Of a stretch of DNA of 64,000 nucleotides, positions 1 to 11,044 are shown in pieces; position 1 is the stretch's first letter; every line of letters begins with the position of its first letter. The DNA lies in assembly GCF_001642475.1 (NCBI RefSeq), contig NW_019173944.1:186001-250000 (forward strand), given 5' to 3'. The notes beneath the pieces are model-generated. The model saw only the letters and a list, made by a program, of their open reading frames with translations. It had not been told where the DNA came from and did no database searches. The stretch comes from Fonsecaea monophora (Eukaryota; Ascomycota; Eurotiomycetes; Chaetothyriales; Herpotrichiellaceae). Both the position numbers and the translations under genes were made by a program.

Positions 1-235
1 TGTTTATGAAGGCTTTCGAAAAGTCCGAAGGCTGTGGCTTTTCTCTGGTCACATGTCTGCGGCTCGTCAGCTAGAGACGTTGTATATAAAAACTCAAGTC
101 AGAGAAATTCTTAAAAAGAGGTTACGGGTAAGAAAGACAATGAACAAGACTATATTCATACTTATTGCGTTATATGTGTCATCATGTCATACCCATTGGA
201 TACTTCATTTCAAAGGCGCATCGTTATATACACAT
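1..235. other. Flank downstream of first P450
   Basis: No gene is supported. The interval lies 3' of the minus-strand P450 and is AT-rich; it probably holds the 3' UTR of that gene. Short open frames here have no family features. Confidence 0.5.
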
Positions 236-1738
236 TTAGACCTTTAGGTCACGCCGTTTACAATGAACAAAGAGGTTCCCAGGATTCGAGTTGAATCGTT
301 CTTGAGTTTCCAGTTGGAAATTCTCCGGTACTTCAAGGTCAAAGTGGTGAACCAACGCGGCAATCACCAAGGTCTGCTCAAAGTACGCAATGTTGCGTCC
401 GATACAGGCTCGTGGGCCGGTGCTGAACGGGAGATGACTCCTCAACATTTCTCGCTTGAGCTCGGCGTCCTCGGTGAGCCAGCGCTCTGGGATATACTCG
501 GACGGCTTGTCGAAAATGGAGCCATCACGCAAGAGTGTGTACGTTGGGACGGATACCGTGGTTCCCTCAGGGATGAATTCTCCAGCGACCATCCGCCCCC
601 CTTCTGGCACAACTCGAGGGAGCCCCATGGAGCTGGGAGGTCGCACCCGAAGTGATTCCTCGGTGCAGGCTCTTAAATAAGGACATCTAGAGACCTTTTC
701 GTAACTGGGAAGACCTTGGTCAGAGAAGAGTGGATCCAACTCTTCTCTCAGCTTCGCGAGGACTCGAGGATGGGTGTAGACGAGGAAGACAGTATTGGTC
801 ATGGCGGCAGTCGTTGTCTCTGTTCCAGCGTTCATCATGACACTGCACTCGGCGACAAGTTCACCCATAGCCAGGCTCAACTTGTTCCCTTTGCTGTCTT
901 GCAACAGTCTCGTGAAGAGGTCGTCCTGGGTTACACCTTGTAAAAGGCGCCCCTTGACATTGTGATGGATGATATTTTCAAAGTTGACACCATCACGCAT
1001 GTACGGGTGGTGTTGAAACAACCACCTCGTCCACGAGAGAAACACTGGTTCCATACCCAGCGCAACGTTGATGGTCAGGGAGTGGTGCAAAGATTCTATA
1101 AAAGCAGTCTTGTAGACCACTCCCGTCGTGGTTTCCGCGTCCACCACATCATTTCCACGGGATACGCACCCCAAACGCTTGCTAAACAAGATCATTGCCA
1201 GAAGATCAATGGTGAAATAGTTGAAATAGAGTCGTATATTCATGCTTTCGCCCGACCGGACATGGGCATTGACTGCGCCGACAAAAGTCTGCAGCATATC
1301 AATCAAGACAGGCTCGAGCCCGACAATGGTCTTCTGGGCAAACGCGTGTGCAAGCATCTTCCGTTTGGTCTGATGCTCAATCTTGTCGCGAGCGTCGGCT
1401 AGGTTCCGGTGTGCACCCGCTCCGGAGTCGTAAAAGGCCTCTTTCATCATATTGGCACCGTGGCCATAGATATCGTAGGCTGCTTGTTGGTGTGCAACTG
1501 AAATATGATTTGGAGAAATTCGTACATGAGTACCCAACTGTTCATGGGCTTTGTGTACTGCCAAATAGTGTCGATGACGGAGATTGTGCCAGACACGCCA
1601 CAGTGAGCTGATACCGGCGAATGATGGAGAGGGAAACTTTCGCAGGCCCTTTCGATCCCACCAGTAGCTGACCAAAGGCCCGACCAGTAGAACGAGTGCC
1701 AGTATACCGCATAGAGGAGGGAGGAGCGAGAGAAGCAT
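236..1738 (-). CDS. Cytochrome P450 monooxygenase (intronless, 500 aa)
   Basis: Haem-thiolate monooxygenase, probably ER-anchored by the hydrophobic N-terminus (residues about 3-26). Visible P450 landmarks in order: I-helix AGTETTTAA, K-helix ExxR in ESLR, PERW, and haem loop FSTGPRACIGRNIAYFE with the cysteine ligand. Length is normal and the start ATG is at 1738. The single uninterrupted frame is unusual beside its intron-rich neighbours. The haem-loop form (GPRACIGRNIAY) is common in fungal P450s of the benzoate-hydroxylase/pisatin-demethylase type, but the substrate cannot be assigned. It is separated by about 0.6 kb from the acyltransferase-like gene on the same strand. Identity as a P450 is certain; the reaction is unknown. 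Confidence 0.95.
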   Translation of the reverse strand: MLLSLLPPLCGILALVLLVGPLVSYWWDRKGLRKFPSPSFAGISSLWRVWHNLRHRHYLAVHKAHEQLGTHVRISPNHISVAHQQAAYDIYGHGANMMKEAFYDSGAGAHRNLADARDKIEHQTKRKMLAHAFAQKTIVGLEPVLIDMLQTFVGAVNAHVRSGESMNIRLYFNYFTIDLLAMILFSKRLGCVSRGNDVVDAETTTGVVYKTAFIESLHHSLTINVALGMEPVFLSWTRWLFQHHPYMRDGVNFENIIHHNVKGRLLQGVTQDDLFTRLLQDSKGNKLSLAMGELVAECSVMMNAGTETTTAAMTNTVFLVYTHPRVLAKLREELDPLFSDQGLPSYEKVSRCPYLRACTEESLRVRPPSSMGLPRVVPEGGRMVAGEFIPEGTTVSVPTYTLLRDGSIFDKPSEYIPERWLTEDAELKREMLRSHLPFSTGPRACIGRNIAYFEQTLVIAALVHHFDLEVPENFQLETQERFNSNPGNLFVHCKRRDLKV

Positions 1739-2363
1739 TGTGGTATGCTTAGAGGGTGTGGTAGGATAAGCAGGTCCTGGATGAAACCGAGTATAATCAC
1801 TGAAGATGTTGTCTCTAGTTTTGTCACTTTGTCAATCTTGCTTGGATGAATGGAAGACTTTCGCACCTGTGAACAAATATCAGGACGAGCAAGGCCATTC
1901 CATTGAATGATATGAGAAGTGGATCTCTCTACCCCGGGCAGCAACCCCGATCAAGCGACTCAAAAACCCAATCACGGCATTGCCGACAGCAAGCCACCTT
2001 GACGGCCTGGATCTTGGTCGCCTTCCTCCGAGGTTGTTCAAACAGCTCCCGATTTCAACTGTCGGACAGTGCGTTCAAACTTGAGTCGGGCCGTCCGCTG
2101 GCGCCGCGGGTCACAAATCTGGACCGTTGATTGTCTATTTGCCTTTTATGCTTTGAATAGCCAGAACATAGTTCTCGTGTACGACAGCAGGGTTTTTTGC
2201 CACGAGTTGAATCATTGCTGTGGGCCCCGGGGGAGGGGAGGGGGGGGCGCTGCTCCCCGCGATAAGTCTAGGGGAGATTTTTTGTCTACGATGGCTACTA
2301 TGGGCATTGGAATCAATCCATCTGCCAACAGTTTTGAACATGTGAGCAAACAGACATAGTGTT
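1739..2363. promoter_or_regulatory. P450 upstream region with G-rich tract
   Basis: Contains the P450 promoter (minus strand) and the 3' end of the acyltransferase-like gene. A strongly G-rich run at about 2222-2250 has three long G blocks and could form a quadruplex. No gene seen. Confidence 0.4.
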
Positions 2364-3561
2364 CTAAAATGACAGCGACACCTTTTCCTCTATATCCACT
2401 GGTCGACCAAGACATATCTCAGCTCTCCCAGCTCTCAAATCCATAATGATGTTGAACAATGTTGCGAGTGTGCTTTTCCCAACCTGTGTTCGACAGATTG
2501 ATGACGGTGCATCGGCTTCATCCTGGAAGGCCTGGAAAATTCCACTCCATGTTGGTTTGGCCAAAGTGTCGGTCAACTCGAGCATCCTCGTGTCGCGAGG
2601 CCCCGAGTCCTCGAGGAGTTGAGCATCTACTACACCGTTGTGTTGCAGCTTGTAATGATTTGTGTGAATCAGTCTCCCTCGGCCATCGGCCACGAGCTTC
2701 TCAATCGTAGTGGATGAACATTCTACTCCGAAGGCAGTAGTACGGTCAGCCACCAGAATATGGGCGGGGGACGCGACGCCAAACAATTCCAGCTTTTCAA
2801 GGGCTTCCGAAGCTGTGCTGCATTCGAGGGCCAGGCGTAATGCCAGATGAACCGGAAGACGATTCATGTCCATGCCTTTCGCCTTAATGGCGTTTAAGCA
2901 AACGCCCACTCCGTTCTCGTTGAATCCAATTTTGCCAATAAGGCCTGCTTCAGTGATCATCTGAATATCGGGTTTCCCATCTTGCTTGATCTTCAAGACT
3001 ATGAGATTCTCCTTTTGTGCTTCTTTCCACTGCCCATCATAATATCAGCCTGGTTTGTCCATGTGTCCAATCAGATATACTTGCATCCCAATTCTGTGCG
3101 AGAAAGGCCGATTCGCTCGTATGCCATGCCAAGCTGGTACAGCCGTCACTGAACTGTCCAAAGGCAATTTCCGTGCGGATGTTGAGGGCCACAATGTCGA
3201 GTACTGAAGAGCCCGAGCCTTCAGCAACGCCTGTGCCATGTGTCAAAGAGGGGGGGAGACTGAGAGGTTTTTGAACAAGGGCATCTCTCACCTTGCATCT
3301 CTTCATAGAATGGAGGCCACTTTTTTTGGATCATGGCCGCGACAGGATCTGCAAGCTGCTGCACTTCATCCCACTTCAACCGACTCATGGACTCAAAGAG
3401 TCCGGCATAAAAGGCAATAGACCTTTTGATTTGCTGCCGAGCTCCTTCACCATGTTGCCGGCCGATCTCCAAATAGCCAACTATTAGTAAATCTTAACTG
3501 GCTGACCAGCTAATGGTAGAATTACCTGGTGTGGTGATCCTTTACAGTCGATAATTATCAT
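2364..3561 (-). CDS. Acyl-CoA:6-aminopenicillanic acid acyltransferase-like (peptidase C45), 340 aa
   Basis: Ntn-type hydrolase/acyltransferase of the isopenicillin-N acyltransferase family; family members cleave themselves before a catalytic Cys and transfer or hydrolyse amide-linked acyl groups. Four exons: 3561-3526, 3466-3292, 3230-3085, 3029-2364. Joined, they give an N-terminal GSPHQIGRQHG, then GVAEGSGSS, LDIVALNIRTEI and SDGCTS, with the probable nucleophile Cys at residue 101 (Cys103 in the Penicillium enzyme), followed by AQNWDW. The third intron starts with GC (GCAAGT) rather than GT, which restores the NWDW motif exactly. There is no beta-lactam synthetase neighbour and no C-terminal peroxisomal tripeptide (it ends SLSF), so a penicillin role is unlikely. 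It shares a divergent 0.5-kb promoter with the deacetylase/cyclic-imidase-like gene, suggesting amide metabolism. Confidence 0.88.
3030..3084 (-). other. GC-AG intron in acyltransferase-like gene
   Basis: 55-nt intron with 5' GCAAGT and 3' CAG. Use of GC is required to keep frame and produce the family motif NWDW at the junction; the alternative GT two bases downstream gives the wrong frame. Confidence 0.75.
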
Positions 3562-4076
3562 CGCGCGCCTGTCTTTCTCTCTCTGTCCCCCTCTCTCTGT
3601 GTGTGTGTCTGTGTGTGTCTGTGTGCGTGAGAGAGAGAGATAGAATGTCGATTCTCGGGGAACAGATAGCTTGTTGGATGCTGCGACTATAATCAACAAC
3701 AAAGAAACCTACTTTGAATCAAATCACATAATGAAGAAATGGTGATTCGTGGTTTGAGCCAAGTCAACCCGGGCGCATCTAGGCGACGCTAACTTCGCCC
3801 ACGTCCGTGTTTGTTGAGGTTCCACAAGGGTTGGAGAGACCAAAGGCGGACCTCTTCAGCGTGACGGTCTAGCGTCCTATTATGGAGAAGAACTCCATAC
3901 TCGGTACATGGAAACTCCATACATGGGGTTCTCCTTAAGGAAAGGATAAAAGTATAGAACCGCTACCTCCCATCATTCAAAGCCTCTCCTTTCTGCTCCG
4001 GTAGTCTAGTCAATTCGGTGTGAATTTTAACAAAGCAAGGGGTTTTCAGGTACTGCCTACTCCAATACTAACCATC
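3562..4076. promoter_or_regulatory. Divergent promoter with TC/TG microsatellite
   Basis: Lies between two divergently transcribed genes. A CT-rich then TG-rich microsatellite covers about 3572-3640, just upstream of the acyltransferase-like start. A 10-bp direct repeat AACTCCATAC occurs at 3891 and 3913, and a TATA-like GATAAAAG at 3945-3952 precedes the plus-strand gene. Confidence 0.5.
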
Positions 4077-5131
4077 ATGGGAAAGAAGCGAGTCCTGATT
4101 GGGTATGGCATCGACGTGGATGCGGTCAGTGGATGGTAAGGCTACTCCTGGACAAAACACCTCGACAAACTAACTCAGCTCCCAAAAAAGGATCAATACC
4201 ATTGATGGCAGTCACGCGGACCCAACGGATGTGTCGCGTGGTGTTTTCGGAGCAACGGTCGGCATTGACCGCCTTCTCAAACTCTGGGAGCGCTATCACA
4301 TCAAGACATCGTGGTTTGTTCCAGCACACTCGATCGAAAGCTTCCCTGAACAGATCGCCAAGGTTAGAGATGCCGGTCATGAAATGTACGTTTTTCTCTC
4401 TCTGTGGAGCATTGTATATGGCGGTTTTTTGGTTTGGATCTAACTCTTTGCTCAATTCTTTTTTTAGAGGCTTGCACGGTTATACTCACGAATTCGTGTC
4501 TACTCTGACTGAAGAGCAGCAACGGGATGTTCTGAGACGCTCGATCAACGTACTGACCTCTTTCGTGGGTAAGAAGCCTCGAGGCTGGACAGCCCCTGCT
4601 TGGGCTACCTCTCGGGAATGTGTCAAGCTTTTGGAGGAGTTTGGTATTGAATACGATCACTCCTTTATGCACCACGACTTCCAGCCGTATTATCTCCCCC
4701 ACATCAACACGGATCCCTGGAAGGAAACCGACACGAGCAAGGACGCCGAGACTTGGATGGTCCCCATGAGTGCGTGGAAAGACTCGAGCGTCGTCGAGAT
4801 TCCTGCAAATTGGCATCTGGACGACTGGCCCCCTTTCCAATTCTCCTTCAAGGGACCGAGCCACGGCTACGTTGATCCATGGGCGTTGGAAAAACTCTGG
4901 AGAGATCAGTTCTCGTTTTGTTATCGAGAGTACGACACCTTTATCTTCCCCATCAGTATCCATCCACAGGTGAGCGGGAAACCGCAGGTCTTGCTCATGC
5001 ACGAGAGATTCATTGAATTTGTCAACGGGCATGAGGGCGTCGAATGGGTCACGATGGACCAGATGGTGGACGAGTTCAAAGCTGGTAACATTCAAGGTGC
5101 GACCGTGAAAGGCGGGCAAAAGGGCAAATAG
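4077..5131 (+). CDS. NodB-fold polysaccharide deacetylase / cyclic imide hydrolase-like, 305 aa
   Basis: Metal-dependent amidase of the NodB (polysaccharide deacetylase) superfamily. Exons 4077-4135, 4191-4385, 4468-5131. The N-terminus GIDVDAVSGW supplies the metal/catalytic Asp motif and EIGLHGYTHE the HxxxH motif; PRGWTAPAW is motif 3. The sequence resembles the Helicobacter PgdA / bacterial cyclic-imidase branch rather than secreted chitin deacetylases: no signal peptide, no carbohydrate module. That branch includes enzymes opening cyclic imides and an intracellular amidase role is likely. Divergent from the acyltransferase-like gene and followed at 0.5 kb by an MFS carrier. The substrate could also be an allantoin-like compound (PuuE-type relatives). 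Confidence 0.88.
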
Positions 5132-5668
5132 TTTTCTGTCGACTCGACGCATAGATCGCCCGTCGCTAGTCCGACGACATTACGGTTGACTCTTTTCAAC
5201 ATGAGTTCTTTGAAGAATAAATGCTCGCTCCTGACTTGAGACTTTCAAACATCATAAAAATCGACGTAATTTACTGTTGATGGATTCACAAAGCTCGACC
5301 TTCATGTTCGCCGCCGCGTGGCTTAACTGCCATGTGAGACACGTCAAGGGATCACCAGTAAAACGTGGACGACTTTGGTGCCTCACAACGCCTACAAGGG
5401 TCTGCCAGACGGTCCACGAACACTACACACCACAGAGATAGATATAAAGATGGGTCATTGTGTATATATATACATATATTCCGCTGAAGGAACCACTTAC
5501 CCATCAAGCTGCACAAGAATATCAAAAAAATTCCTCCTCCACGCCCATCTTGCTGAAATCTCCTCGGCTCACCACCGGGAGAGATTTCTGAGTCTTGGGG
5601 CTACTTAGCATTACTGAAATAGCCGGAAAATGCCCCCAACATGTCTTGTCCCCCAGGGTGGCCCCGTC
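5132..5668. other. Convergent intergenic region
   Basis: Lies between two 3' ends. It contains a short TA-rich run at about 5460-5480 (alternating TATATA) and nothing that codes. Confidence 0.5.
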
Positions 5669-7388
5669 TCAATGAACACGTAGCCCTTGTTCTTCAACTA
5701 GTTTCCAGTATGCTCGAGCCGTATACTTGCGAAATCTGCTGCCGTACATGATCATCACGAAGGTGAGACACCAGATGAATAGCCCCAGAAAAGTGAGTAG
5801 TATGAAGGCCCCCTGCAAGCCCAAGGCGTCGATCATGGGAACAATTGCATAAGCAAAACCGAAGCCTGATAATGACCATTGTCAGTGAAACCGCCATCAT
5901 GGCTTCCCCTGGTGACTTACCGATAGTGTTCCGAATCAAGACCACCGACACAAGACCCTCACCGGCGACCTCTTTGTAGCTGTCAATGACATAATTGTAC
6001 GCCACTGAGGAACCCATGGGCAGAGTGGCACAGAAAATACCCAAACCGAAAGCGAGACCGACCCAGTGGATGTTGTGAGCCGCGCCGACGCCAAACAGTA
6101 GGCACCCCAATGGATGTAGAATTAGTGCGAAGAGGAACACCCATAGACGATGTTCCGGCTCAAAGACACCGTTGTTGCGGCGTGCCATATAAACAGCCAC
6201 TCTGTCGCTCAACTGCCCTGAGAAGTAGCTGCCAAATCCCACTCCAATGACAGCGGCAATGTAGAAGACGCCGACAATGTTGGCGCTGAAGTTGTAGGGC
6301 TCTGCACCTAATATACTCGGAAGAGTGCCGTTGACAACATTGAACCAAGAGAGAGACAATGCAACCAGCAGACCAGAGTAGATGACGGCGGGAAATCGTA
6401 GCAGAGCGATAGAAAGATAACAGTTCCTCCACACCGTGCTCTTCCTCCTTGCGTCGTGAGTAGGAAGAAAACTAAGTCGTTTCCAGTACGACTTCGGCTG
6501 GCTCACAATGTCAAGCGTCGCGTCGACACTGGTCGTCGGGGCCTTGATGGTGTCTGCTCCTGTTGCTTCAAGTGCACCACCCTTTTCTCCCTTTTGGGGG
6601 AGTGCGACATTGGCCTCGGCATCGTAGATGGCAGTCTTTGATGCGATGCTGTCGATATTCTCGGCAGAGATCACGTCGGGCCGGTAGAAGGCCGTCTCCT
6701 CAAAGGTGAAGAACAGCCAAACGAACAGACCGGCGCCGATGATGCAGACAATGTATTCGATCCATTGCCAACCCAAAGAGTCAGCAACAAAGCCTGCTGG
6801 AATGCAGCCTAGAAAGGGGCCGTTGAACAGCAACCACACGTAGATGCTCATGTAAAACCCTCTCTCGTGGCTGAAATGTAAGTCGGCCACGATGAGCTCG
6901 AGGAGTGTCTCGACTGGACCTGCGGATATACCCATGAGAACGCGGTTGGCATACCATTGTGCCGTATTCTTGCACCATGCCTGCCAAAGAGCTTGGACGA
7001 TGACTAGCAGGAACGACAACAACAGGACTGGTCGTCGACCGTAATTGAGGGCAAGCGATTGCCAAATAAGATTCGAATAGCCGATGAAGAGGAAATAGAT
7101 GCCGACGCCAGTATTGATGTTGGCAACGGGGATCCCAGTCTTCTCTTGGATTTGTAGATTTGCCGGGGTGTAGCACGAGACCATGAGCACCACGCCCAGG
7201 GTATAGATGTTGTAGCCCAAGACGCTGACGAGCTTGCGCCACTTGGACCAATTGAGAGGATCATCAGGATGATCTGATGGCTGAGGCAGTAGAATGATAT
7301 CGTGGTTTTTCGGACTGCGACGGACACCTTGGATGTGATCCGCCTGATCAACCTGATGGACGGTTCCGGGGATTGGCAAGTCAGACAT
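5669..7388 (-). CDS. MFS transporter (DHA1-type), 554 aa
   Basis: Multi-span membrane carrier. Exons 7388-5921 and 5865-5669; the 55-nt intron near the 3' end restores the last two transmembrane segments. Signature DPLNWSKWRK precedes TM1, as is typical of fungal DHA1-like carriers, and NYGRRPVLL matches the loop 2-3 motif. A hydrophilic loop of about 75 residues divides the two halves. Start chosen at ATG 7388 (MSDLPIPG); a longer frame upstream to 7523 adds an untypical hydrophobic leader. Substrate unknown; its position beside the amide-acting enzymes would fit uptake or export of their substrate, but that is inference. Confidence 0.9.
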
Positions 7389-8105
7389 ATCGAAAAGTTT
7401 AGGTCCGAGAGAAATATGTGTAAAAAGACACCTCTGCCTAAGTCTCAGTAGTGATAGAAGTAGCAAGATATACCTCGACGATGTCTGGAGCCAGGTGGGC
7501 GGACCCTGAATAATAACACCCACAAATGGCTTTTAGAATGGACGACTAACATGGCGATAAGAGCTCGAATGCGGACCCTCCCCCGAGGCCTCTGAAGCCC
7601 CCGCTTCGACTGAGCTTCTTCCGGAGTCTATTGATTCTCGACTAAAAAGCCGGGGGGAATCCACAGATTGCAGTTCGGGGAGTTTGGTGGCGCAACTGGA
7701 GACTTTTGGGAAGGAGTACTGAGTATTATTGCCTAGAATCAGGCGTTTAGAAGAAGCCACGGGAATGAGCGACGGGAATGAGCGATGGGAGTGAGCGACG
7801 GAAATGAGCGACGGGGTAGGCGACGGGGTAGGCGACGGAGAAGGCGACGGGACGCACGGGATGGAGAGCGATCTAATAGAGCAATCCTGATTGCACGGCA
7901 TAGTCTCAGACATGGGCAAACCACCATCGTTCTGTGGTCTGTGGTCTGTGGTCTGAAATGCGGCTTTCTTGTCCTTGACTATCACTGTTTATCCGGCGAG
8001 CCCGAGGTCAAGTTCTCGTCTTGCTTGCGGGGAAGAAGACAAAAGGATCAAAGAGTGCTTGTGCCCAATCCTAAAACCCGGACACGTGAAGTACAGTGCA
8101 TCGTC
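7389..8105. promoter_or_regulatory. Divergent promoter between MFS and SDR genes
   Basis: Carries the minisatellite described separately. A 150-codon minus-strand open frame spans it but is largely repeat-derived (Ser-Pro-rich), so it is not called a gene. Confidence 0.45.
7760..7850. repeat. 13-bp then 12-bp minisatellite
   Basis: Four copies of a 13-bp unit (consensus CGGGAATGAGCGA) are followed directly by about three copies of a shortened 12-bp unit (CGGGGTAGGCGA and variants). The unit boundary CGA is shared, so the second block looks derived from the first. Confidence 0.85.
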
Positions 8106-8972
8106 ATGGCGCAAGATCCGGTTGTTATTGTCACAGGTGGAGTGGCTGGTATCGGTGCCGCAATTGTCGACCAGCTCCTGCGAGAGAATGCCAGACTTGT
8201 GGTGGTTGATCTGGCTGAGGAGCCGTTGAGGCAACGACAGGCAACGCTTGGAAAGGACAAGTTCCAGTACGTGATCGGCGATGTGAGTAACGATCAAGTC
8301 AATTCGCAGGCTGTGGAACTCGCCATCAAGACTTGGGCAAAGATTGATGCCGTTGCCCTCAACGCTGGGATTATGGCACCAATTCAGCGAATATGCGACA
8401 TGGCATCGACAGAAGTGACAAAGATCTTCAATGTCAATGTTGTAGCTCATGTATCCATGGTAAGTCCAGTCAAGGTCGCACAATACGTGCTCCGAGGCTA
8501 ACCCTTCTACCAGCTTTCGGCGGCAATCCCGCATTTGAGAAAATCCAAAGGGAGAGTCATCTTTACGTCGTCAGATGCTGGCGAGCAGCTGCGCTGGAAG
8601 GCCTGGGGGGCCTATGGAGCTTCGAAAGCAGCGGTCAACTTTTTTGCCCAGGCATTGACTTTGGAGGAGCCTGATATCACAGCCATCGCTGTATATCCTG
8701 GTATCGTAAATACACCCCTTGTCAACAAACTGATCCGCGGAGAATGTGAGTACGATCCGAAATTCTCTGCAGCGTCTAGAGACGCTTTGGCTGACGAAAT
8801 AGTTCCGGGAATGACTGCCGACGAGTTGGAGGAGTACATAGCGTATCTACGCCCTAGACTGGTAGAGCCTCACCAGCCGGGATCTGTGATAGCAAAGCTT
8901 GCTGTAAAGGCGTCACCTGACTTGAGGGGCAAAATCGCTTTCTGGGACGACGTCATGTTTAATATGGATTGA
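8106..8972 (+). CDS. Short-chain dehydrogenase/reductase, 270 aa
   Basis: Classical SDR of the yeast Irc24/benzil-reductase-like type. Two exons, 8106-8459 and 8514-8972. Rossmann motif TGGVAGIG at residues 11-18, NAG in the fourth strand, active-site YGASK, and PGIVNTP after the catalytic helix. Size is normal. NADP(H) or NAD(H) use cannot be told for sure. It ends only 38 bp from the convergent Zn cluster regulator, so their 3' UTRs probably overlap. Substrate unknown. Confidence 0.92.
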
Positions 8973-9010
8973 TAGCCCTCGTCCGTTGATATGGAATATT
9001 GAGCGAGACT

Positions 9011-10507
9011 TCAATCAATGTTTTCTGCATAGGACCTTGGTGACGACATATGAGCCAAAGAATCCATGAGCGCTCCCGACTCTGGCCATTTGAGAGAACA
9101 TCGCTCGAGCGTCCTCAAGGCCAGAGGATACCAGGAAATCTGGGCCCCCCCGTCCTGATAAAGCCACAGCGCTGCCTTGTAAGTCCAGTGCGCAGTGAAG
9201 ACCGTGAAGATGGTATTGGGACGACAGTATTCGTGCAGGAGCTCCAGTGCACTTTTTGTAGTTGTATCTACCAAAAACCGTGTTTCGCAGCGCGCAGTGT
9301 GAGTGATTGGAGACCAGTTTTGATCGACCGGTTTATCGAATGCTGCTGTGTCTTGAACTTCGGTAGTGCAGCTGTTGCGATACTTCCATTGCTCCTGATA
9401 TTGCGAGGTCAAGAAGGCCGTTTGATTCGACAGGTCTAATGTTTGTGACACGTCCTATTCGAGATTTAATCAACCGCGAGGGCTTCACTAGAGTATTCAC
9501 TCACCATTTCTGGACGTCCTGAGGGTCTATCAAGAGCCGAGCCAACCAAGTTATCGAGACAGGATAGCATACATCGTAATGGTAGTTCCAAGGGAGAATT
9601 CTCCAGAACCCCGCGACTAGCCAACTCCGTCATCAAAGACTTTGAGAAGGCAATCATTTGACCCAAAGATCCTTTGCGTGGATCGAAGAGACAGCGTAGA
9701 GCCAGTAATAGAACGGCCTGGAGAGCCTCTACAGAGACTTGGGACATGACATCCTCAGCATGTGCCACGGCATGTCGATATAGTTCGTCTGAGAGGAGCA
9801 CGAGCCTGAGGTCATTCTTCGGCAGGCAATGGCATGCAATAGAATAAACCATTGCGCGGACGTATAAGAGGAATCGGTTGCTGCCATAGGTCTGCGATGT
9901 GACAGTGAAAAACTCCGAGGGCCAGTCAAAAACCGGATATACCTTGTGGATAACATGGAAGTATCTCTCCATCAAGAACGTGTGCATCTCCGAGGTCACT
10001 GACGAACCGTTCGTGAAGTTGATAGGAAGCTCCAAGGTGGGACTGGGTTCGTCATTGGAAATGGCAGAGAGAGCCTGGGCAGGTATTGCAAGAGCTGCGC
10101 GGCTGCCGAGATATCTTGACATACCTCGTACTGGTACGAGGTGCGCGGACACGGTATCATGGCCATCGCCGCTCGATTTGTGGCCCCTTTTAGCTTTGAG
10201 GGCTTTGATATGGTCTAGTAGGGAAGCAACGTATATGTGAGATGGTCAGCATGTAGATCCAGACTAGGATAAGCTACACATACTGTCGTGGCAGTCTCTC
10301 GTTCGTGATGAGATCTAGGAAAAAACATTCTTCTTCTGCTTTTGTGCAGTTCTGGCATGCTGGCAGTTGGAGATCACATCGCTTTTTGTTCTTGCGGCAC
10401 CGTTGACATGCCGGAAGTAGCTTGAGTATTGCTTGTAGGTCGGCCATGGAACTATCATCTGATCTTCCGGCGTCTGATATCTCGTCCTCATGGCGTTGAA
10501 CCTGCAT
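9011..10507 (-). CDS. Zn(II)2Cys6 transcription factor, about 450 aa
   Basis: Nuclear regulator. The N-terminal zinc cluster ACQRCRKNKKRCD...ACQNC...C has all six cysteines. The C-terminal part is alpha-helical, resembles short fungal regulators and lacks an obvious full PF04082 domain. The last intron is clear: 9455-9504. The first intron is uncertain: the zinc-cluster exon reads to RLPRQYV then stop, while a second frame reads YVASLLDHIKAL, with no AG acceptor in the required phase between them. One in-frame solution is donor 10283 and acceptor 10187, giving 449 aa but removing that helix. Start taken at ATG 10507. Confidence 0.75.
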
Positions 10508-11044
10508 GTCGAGATGAAAATAATGGTACTTGATCGAGTATCACCGACTATCAATATGATTCAAAGACAGCAACACTAAGGATTTTGATGTATCTTGACA
10601 TCGCATTTTGGTAGAGTTGACCTTATGACCGGAGACTATCTTGACAGTAGAGAGATGGGGAAGATAGAGGGCGGCCGGCGACAGCATTCACGATGGGTGG
10701 CCCAAGCCGCCTTGCCCGCTGTGTCATTAGCGTCTTCTGGTCATCTGAAAATGACTAGTGCTGTCCATCACGTGAGATTTCTCAACCAAATGTTCAGCAG
10801 AACCTTGCCGCTATAATATGATGACGTAGATTTCTGGAACAGTAATACCGAGTATATGTCCGACCCCCTCACGTACGGATTAGCGCTAAATTTCCACCAG
10901 TCTTATCTGTAAGTTTTACCAAAGGACTGCTGTGGCAGCCTCCCCATTCCAATCTGGAAGGGCGGTAAGCGACAAGTCACCATCGCATGATTGAATGCAC
11001 GTAACCTTGGTCTAGGAGTTGTTCGCCACTACAATGAAGACGCA
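10508..11044. promoter_or_regulatory. Divergent promoter between two Zn cluster genes
   Basis: Intergenic region serving two regulators transcribed away from each other. No repeat or open frame of note. Confidence 0.45.

Noticed and set aside
2364..3561. True penicillin acyltransferase
   Set aside because: No ACV synthetase or IPN synthase nearby and no PTS1; only family membership is supported.
4364..5152. 262-codon frame antisense to the deacetylase-like gene
   Set aside because: A shadow of the sense coding sequence; no domain features.
7533..7985. 150-codon minus-strand frame upstream of the MFS gene
   Set aside because: A sizeable part is minisatellite translated into Ser-Pro repeats; no conserved region; likely non-coding.
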